DNA from: an uncultured Bacillaceae bacterium | GTDB lineage: Bacteria; Bacillota; Bacilli; Bacillales; Caldibacillaceae | Assembly: GCA_937983015.1 (NCBI GenBank) | Contig: CALKAK010000051.1 | Coordinates: 1-36,558 of the forward strand | Direction: 5' to 3' | DNA length: 36,558 nucleotides | Part shown: piece by piece, positions 32,547-36,558 of the stretch | How the letters are laid out: each line of letters begins with the position of its first letter | Position numbering within the stretch: the stretch's first letter is position 1 | The notes under the pieces: model-generated | Database searches by the model: none | What the model was told of the DNA's origin: nothing | Seen by the model: only the letters and a program-made list of their open reading frames with translations | Translations under genes and position numbers: made by a program

Positions 32547-33170
32547 TTAAAATGCGCCGGATATTCCGACGAGAACCGGTGTGATGAAAGCCTCGACGAA
32601 TGCCGCTATGACGAGGAGCGGTAACACGACCAATCCAAAGGTTTTTAACGAAGTAATAAGACAGTTACGCAGAGAAAAATCAGAATCGTTAATTTTTTTG
32701 ATCATCCCCAAACTTACGTAAAACGCAAGGCTCGCCGAGAGCAGAATCGCCGGTATTTCGAAAACCCCGTGGGGCACAATTCCCGTCAAAAATGGCAAGA
32801 AAATCCCCTCACCTGATGTCTTTAAGACGGAAAAAACAACCCCGACAAGGGCGCCGTTAGCGGCGATAATCATGATAGCGGGAAGGAAAATCGGCAGCAA
32901 ACCTGTTGCGTAAATCACAAAACTCGCCGTAGCATTATTTTTCAACAGCAAAAATGCTAGTTCCAATTGGCCGATATCGGGTCTGAGTAACCCTTTATCC
33001 TCAAACATCGTTAAGATCCCATCCAGCAGAAACGACAATTCATCTTCCCGACCCAAAAATAAATAATACGTGAGAATACCACTTGTGATAAACAAAATAA
33101 AAAAACCGACAAAAGATTTCCAGTAATATTCCCTAAACTGCTTCCATTCGTTGCGGTAATGCTGTATCAA
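32547..33170 (-). CDS. SpoIIM family (DUF95) membrane protein
   Basis: A 207-residue membrane protein with about five helices. The segment NNATASFVIYATGLLPIFLPAIMIIAANGALVGVV, then FLTGIVPHGVFEIPAILLSASLAF, is the SpoIIM/DUF95 signature. True SpoIIM anchors the SpoIID-SpoIIP engulfment complex, but that gene normally lies elsewhere in Bacillus, and this protein looks like the general DUF95 paralogue. Its role here is therefore open. The start is TTG (plus-strand 33168-33170), behind AAGGATGTGAT. It is a single gene ending at a shared terminator. Confidence 0.85.
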   Translation of the reverse strand: MIQHYRNEWKQFREYYWKSFVGFFILFITSGILTYYLFLGREDELSFLLDGILTMFEDKGLLRPDIGQLELAFLLLKNNATASFVIYATGLLPIFLPAIMIIAANGALVGVVFSVLKTSGEGIFLPFLTGIVPHGVFEIPAILLSASLAFYVSLGMIKKINDSDFSLRNCLITSLKTFGLVVLPLLVIAAFVEAFITPVLVGISGAF

Positions 33171-33773
33171 ATTATCACATCCTTATTTCGAGTATGCAAT
33201 GGTCCTCTGTTTATAAAGATTCGATGCAAAGTCAATCCTCTAAAAAAGCAAATGAAAGCAAATCTCACCTTTATTTTATAATGACTGATAATATTTTAAA
33301 AATGAAAAGCGATGCGGAACATAAATCGAAAGTGCTTTCATTACTGGAAATTAAAGCGGGCAAATATGTGATAAAATGAGCGATAAAGAAAAAGTTTAAA
33401 CCTATAACAATTGCTCCGATTATGTTTTCAATCTGTAAAAATATCTGTCACTGGATATGCGTACATATTATAAAGGACCGCGCCGATTTTAAAAACAACA
33501 CGAATAATAAACGGTGTAACTTTTTCTTGAATCAGGCGTCCAATTAAATGCGAAGGAACTATTATTCTATAAAGGAAATATTTTTTAATAAATTTTTTGT
33601 AAGATAATAAACGGCAAAAAACTACTGTTTCATGTCAAAAGATTTACATTCTAATGAACAAGTCACGTATTCTCTTGATTTTACAGAAAAATCTTATATA
33701 ATGATTACGAGTTAATGATAGTTTTATATAATGGGCTTTTTGTGTTTTGATAGGGATAATGAGGAGGAAAATC
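33171..33773 (+). promoter_or_regulatory. AT-rich gap with the tagO promoter(s)
   Basis: No gene is supported in 33171-33660; a 61-codon frame (33194-33379) lacks a ribosome binding site. TTGATT (33675-33680) and TATAAT (33697-33702), 16 bp apart, make a good sigma-A promoter. A second TATAAT in the same TATATAATG context lies exactly 30 bp downstream (33727-33732), with only a weak -35. Both face tagO. Confidence 0.6.
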
Positions 33774-34826
33774 ATGATGTTCCTCGTACCAATCGTTACA
33801 ACCTTTCTAATTGCGTTAGTGATTACCCCCTTGGTCAGAAGGATAGCTATATATGTTGGAGCAATCGATCTCCCAAATGATCGGAAAGTTCATAAAAACA
33901 CGATGCCGCGACTTGGCGGTCTGGCTATTTATATCAGCTTTCTGATTGGTATATTCATATTTCCACCGGATATGGTTGATGTGTGGCCGATTGTCCTCGG
34001 TGCTACGGCCATCATAATCCTGGGTCTATTAGATGACATATTCACATTATCGGCTAAAGGGAAATTTCTTGCCCAAATAGGTGCAGCCTTAATTCCTGTA
34101 CTAGCGGGAATCCAAATCGAGTATATCACGGTACCGAATGATATAGTCATTGAATTTGGTTATTTGGCGATTCCGATTACGGTTTTCTGGATTGTCGCTA
34201 TTACAAATGCGATCAACTTGATCGATGGGTTAGACGGTCTAGCAGCCGGAGTATCGATAATCGCATTAATTACCATCTCAACATTAGCATATTCTTTAGG
34301 AAATGTTGTGGCTACTTTTATCGGTATCTTGTTAATTGGCAGCACATTAGGATTTCTCGTCTATAACTTTTATCCCGCAAAAATTTTTATGGGAGATACT
34401 GGATCATTATTTTTAGGATATATGATCAGTATCATTTCCATTTTCGGTTTTACCAAAAGTGCCACAGTCCTTTCATTAATCATTCCGATTATTATTTTGG
34501 CGATCCCGATTATAGACACGACTTTTGCGATTATTCGCAGGATTGTCCACGGGAAGCCATTAACGGCACCGGATAAATACCACTTGCATCACTGTTTAAT
34601 ACGCTTAGGATTTACCCATCGCCAATCAGTTGTATTGATTTATTTACTAAGCGCTCTGTTCAGTCTTGCCGCGATCATCTTTACGCGTTCGACTGTCTGG
34701 GGTGCATCGGTGTTAATTTTTGTGTTACTGTTAATCGTTGAACTGATCGTTGAAGTTACCGGGCTGATCAGCGAAAACTACCGTCCTATTTTGAACTTAA
34801 TCGATGGAAGGAGACAGAAAAAATAA
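33774..34826 (+). CDS. tagO: Undecaprenyl-phosphate N-acetylglucosaminyl-1-phosphate transferase
   Basis: TagO (WecA family) transfers GlcNAc-1-phosphate from UDP-GlcNAc to undecaprenyl phosphate, the first step of wall teichoic acid and related polymer synthesis, on the inner face of the membrane. The 350-residue protein has about ten to eleven membrane helices. The motifs are DLPNDRKVHKNTMPRLGG (32-49), the Mg-binding DD pair in LGLLDDIFTLSAKGK (D87-D88), NAINLIDGLDGLAAG, FMGDTGS and the cytoplasmic KYHLHHCLIRLG near residue 270. ATG 33774 follows AGGAGG at a spacing of 6; ATG 33777 is the alternative. It is followed by a terminator and then by mnaA, which supplies the UDP-ManNAc for the next step. 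Confidence 0.95.
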   Translation: MMFLVPIVTTFLIALVITPLVRRIAIYVGAIDLPNDRKVHKNTMPRLGGLAIYISFLIGIFIFPPDMVDVWPIVLGATAIIILGLLDDIFTLSAKGKFLAQIGAALIPVLAGIQIEYITVPNDIVIEFGYLAIPITVFWIVAITNAINLIDGLDGLAAGVSIIALITISTLAYSLGNVVATFIGILLIGSTLGFLVYNFYPAKIFMGDTGSLFLGYMISIISIFGFTKSATVLSLIIPIIILAIPIIDTTFAIIRRIVHGKPLTAPDKYHLHHCLIRLGFTHRQSVVLIYLLSALFSLAAIIFTRSTVWGASVLIFVLLLIVELIVEVTGLISENYRPILNLIDGRRQKK

Positions 34827-34840
34827 ATTACGGTCTTCAT

Positions 34841-34871
34841 GGAACAGGTTCAACAATCTGTTCCTTTTTTT
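34841..34871 (+). terminator. Rho-independent terminator after tagO
   Basis: GGAACAG pairs with CTGTTCC (10-base loop), followed by seven T. It separates tagO from mnaA transcription. Confidence 0.88.
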
Positions 34872-34942
34872 ATGTCCATGTTGTTAATGGACAAATTTTG
34901 ACTAAAGTTCGTGGAAATATAAGTAACCTTTTACCAAAAATA

Positions 34943-34973
34943 TTGATAATGATTTACATAATTTTGGTACACT
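34943..34973 (+). promoter_or_regulatory. Possible promoter of mnaA
   Basis: TTGATA (34943-34948) and the extended -10 element TGG-TACACT (34965-34973) with 19-bp spacing lie 40 bp before the mnaA start. Confidence 0.45.
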
Positions 34974-35012
34974 AAAACCAGTAATCAGTTTACGGGAGGA
35001 AACCAATCGGTA

Positions 35013-36161
35013 ATGGATAGGAAAATTAAGGTAATGACAGTTTTCGGCACACGCCCCGAAGCGATCAAGATGGCGCCATTAGTAAAAGAAATGAAAAAGC
35101 ACGAGGATGATATCGAGACCATCGTCACCGTAACCGCGCAACATCGGGAAATGCTTGATCAAGTTCTTTCGGTTTTCGATATTTCACCTGATTATGATTT
35201 GAACATCATGAAAGACCGACAGTCATTAAAAGAGATTACCATCCGGGCGCTAGAAGGTCTTGATTCGGTATTAAAAGCGGTGCGACCGGATATTGTTCTC
35301 GTTCATGGTGATACGACAACGACTTTTGTGGCCAGTCTCGCCTCATACTATAATCAAATCGCTGTTGGTCATGTCGAAGCGGGGTTAAGAACGTGGAATA
35401 AATATTCCCCTTTCCCGGAAGAGCTGACTCGCCAGTTAACAGGGGTTATCGCCGATTTACATCTTGCTCCAACGAACAAGGCGAAGGAAAATTTGCTTAA
35501 GGAAAATAAAAGCCCCCGTTCCATCTTTGTGACCGGTAATACGGCGATCGATGCCCTGAAGACAACTGTTAAAGAACATTATTACCATCCTGTGATAGAG
35601 ATGATCGGTAAAGATAAATTAATCCTGGTCACCGCTCACCGTCGCGAAAACCTCGGCGAACCGATGCGGCAAATGTTTCAGGCGATTAAAAAATTGGTCG
35701 ATGAATTCGCTGATATTCAAGTCGTCTACCCGGTTCATTTGAATCCGGTCGTGCGTAACATCGCAACCGAGATTCTGGGGAATGATCCGCGCATCCATCT
35801 AATCGAGCCTTTAGAAGTTATTGATTTTCATAATTTTTTATCCCGATCCTATTTGGTTCTAACCGACTCCGGTGGTATACAAGAAGAGGCACCGTCACTT
35901 GGGGTTCCGGTCCTCGTCTTGCGTGATACGACGGAACGACCAGAAGGAATCGAAGCGGGGACGTTGAAGCTTGTAGGTACAAGCGAAGCAACGATCTACA
36001 AAATGGCGAAGGAATTGCTTACAGATGATAACGAATATAAAAAAATGGCCAAGGCTACAAATCCATACGGTGATGGCCTGGCTTCAAAACGGATCGTTCA
36101 GGCGATTCTTTATCACTTTGGCAAAAGAAAGGATGCACCTGAACCGTTTCACGTATCCTAA
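35013..36161 (+). CDS. mnaA: UDP-N-acetylglucosamine 2-epimerase (non-hydrolysing)
   Basis: MnaA/WecB interconverts UDP-GlcNAc and UDP-ManNAc in the cytoplasm and so supplies ManNAc for the linkage unit of wall teichoic acid. The 382-residue GT-B-fold protein has VMTVFGTRPEAIKMAPLVKEM at the N-terminus, the HREMLDQVL loop, VLVHGDTTTTFVASLASYY, GHVEAGLRTWNKYSPFPEE, TAHRRENLGEP and the UDP-binding LTDSGGIQEEAPSLGVPVLVLRDTTERPE near the C-terminus. ATG 35013 has GGGAGGAA upstream with a long spacing of about 11-13. Its place next to tagO agrees with a teichoic acid role. Confidence 0.96.
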   Translation: MDRKIKVMTVFGTRPEAIKMAPLVKEMKKHEDDIETIVTVTAQHREMLDQVLSVFDISPDYDLNIMKDRQSLKEITIRALEGLDSVLKAVRPDIVLVHGDTTTTFVASLASYYNQIAVGHVEAGLRTWNKYSPFPEELTRQLTGVIADLHLAPTNKAKENLLKENKSPRSIFVTGNTAIDALKTTVKEHYYHPVIEMIGKDKLILVTAHRRENLGEPMRQMFQAIKKLVDEFADIQVVYPVHLNPVVRNIATEILGNDPRIHLIEPLEVIDFHNFLSRSYLVLTDSGGIQEEAPSLGVPVLVLRDTTERPEGIEAGTLKLVGTSEATIYKMAKELLTDDNEYKKMAKATNPYGDGLASKRIVQAILYHFGKRKDAPEPFHVS

Positions 36162-36180
36162 GCTATTAAAATAGACGTAT

Positions 36181-36223
36181 AAATACTCCCCACCGGGTAT
36201 TTCACCAACAAGGGGAGTATTTT
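36181..36223 (+). terminator. Hairpin after mnaA, weak terminator
   Basis: AAATACTCCCC pairs with GGGGAGTATTT around a 20-base loop, followed by TG and not a long T-run. The stem can act on both strands. Confidence 0.6.
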
Positions 36224-36260
36224 GTAGTTAATATTGAAACTAAGCTTATGCGAAATTAAT

Positions 36261-36557
36261 CTAGTATATTTTTTGCAAGCGATGATAAAAATGCTTTGCT
36301 AAAATTTCAAACCGGTTCTTCAGCGATTTTTGGCCGGTAAGTGAAGAATAAAGATACATTTTTTCTTTAATAGGGATTTTTTGATGTTCAATAGCGAATT
36401 GAACACAGTAATCGAGGACTTTCGTAAAGATATACGGAGCAAATGTTTGTGTCTTCTTATTCCATAATTTTAATTTTTCAATAGTTTGGATGATATCGTC
36501 GTAACTTTGTACGCTTACACCGTAAGTTTCTGTAAAAAATTCATTAAACGAGGCAAC
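36261..36557 (-). CDS. C-terminal part of an unidentified protein (5' end outside window)
   Basis: A minus-strand frame is open from the right edge to a TAG at 36261-36263, giving 98 residues. It is rich in Lys, Tyr, Phe and Ile (for example LWNKKTQTFAPYIFTKVLDY and SLTGQKSLKNRFEILAKHF) and has no membrane segment. The composition is AT-rich and unlike the window's core genes. I do not recognise the family. It converges on mnaA, and its start lies outside the window. Confidence 0.6.
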   Translation of the reverse strand, partial: VASFNEFFTETYGVSVQSYDDIIQTIEKLKLWNKKTQTFAPYIFTKVLDYCVQFAIEHQKIPIKEKMYLYSSLTGQKSLKNRFEILAKHFYHRLQKIY

Positions 36558-36558
36558 T

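Noticed and set aside
33194..33379. 61-codon frame upstream of tagO
   Set aside because: No ribosome binding site and composition like the AT-rich non-coding surroundings.

Overview
The window is a stretch of chromosome from an endospore-forming, flagellated member of the Bacillaceae (Firmicutes). The gene order closely follows the Bacillus subtilis atp-to-mnaA region: atpA(end)-atpG-atpD-atpC, ywzB, ywmB, murA, spoIID, spoIIQ, spoIIID, mbl, flhO, flhP, an epuA-type gene, fabZ, ywpF, ssbB, ywqA, ywqB, tagO, mnaA. The genus cannot be named from the sequence alone. Start codons are unusually varied: at least seven genes are best read from TTG and two from GTG.

Layout. 1-3800: the end of the ATP synthase operon (alpha C-terminus, gamma, beta, epsilon) and a strong terminator. 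4090-6710: ywzB, ywmB and murA (cell envelope). 6792-8265: a gluconokinase-type FGGY kinase that is a clear pseudogene (one nonsense codon and four frameshifts). 8920-11655: an accessory metal/redox cassette made of a small Ric-like protein, a P1B-type metal ATPase with an unusual CPG motif, and a small CxxC metallochaperone. 12020-17210: sporulation and cell-shape genes spoIID, (vanZ-like), spoIIQ, spoIIID, mbl. 17552-20218: an aldo/keto reductase and a ROK fructokinase. 20375-22943: flhO, flhP, epuA-like, fabZ. 23324-25126: an acidic lipoprotein, ywpF, ssbB and a 48-residue coiled-coil protein. 25575-30159: a translationally coupled SNF2 helicase/SWIM pair on the minus strand. 30512-33170: a NERD nuclease-like gene, a heme-copper-oxidase-like small membrane protein and a SpoIIM-family protein. 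33774-36161: tagO and mnaA, the entry steps of wall teichoic acid synthesis. A partial minus-strand gene runs off the right end.

Two non-coding patterns stand out. First, at least six intergenic regions carry an array of a very short motif (GCGAAA, or TTTCGC on the other strand) repeated about eight times at a mean spacing close to 21 bp over about 145 bp; the DNA between the motifs is unrelated. The arrays occur in both orientations and in different reading frames, so a DNA- or RNA-level role is more likely than a coding one. Second, the metal cassette has two 14-bp inverted repeats of the FNR/CRP type (TTGAC-N4-GTCAA). They are exact reverse complements of each other, and each starts exactly 36 bp upstream of a -10 hexamer. 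This is the spacing expected for class II activation and suggests that one FNR-like regulator controls both the Ric-like gene and the metallochaperone gene.
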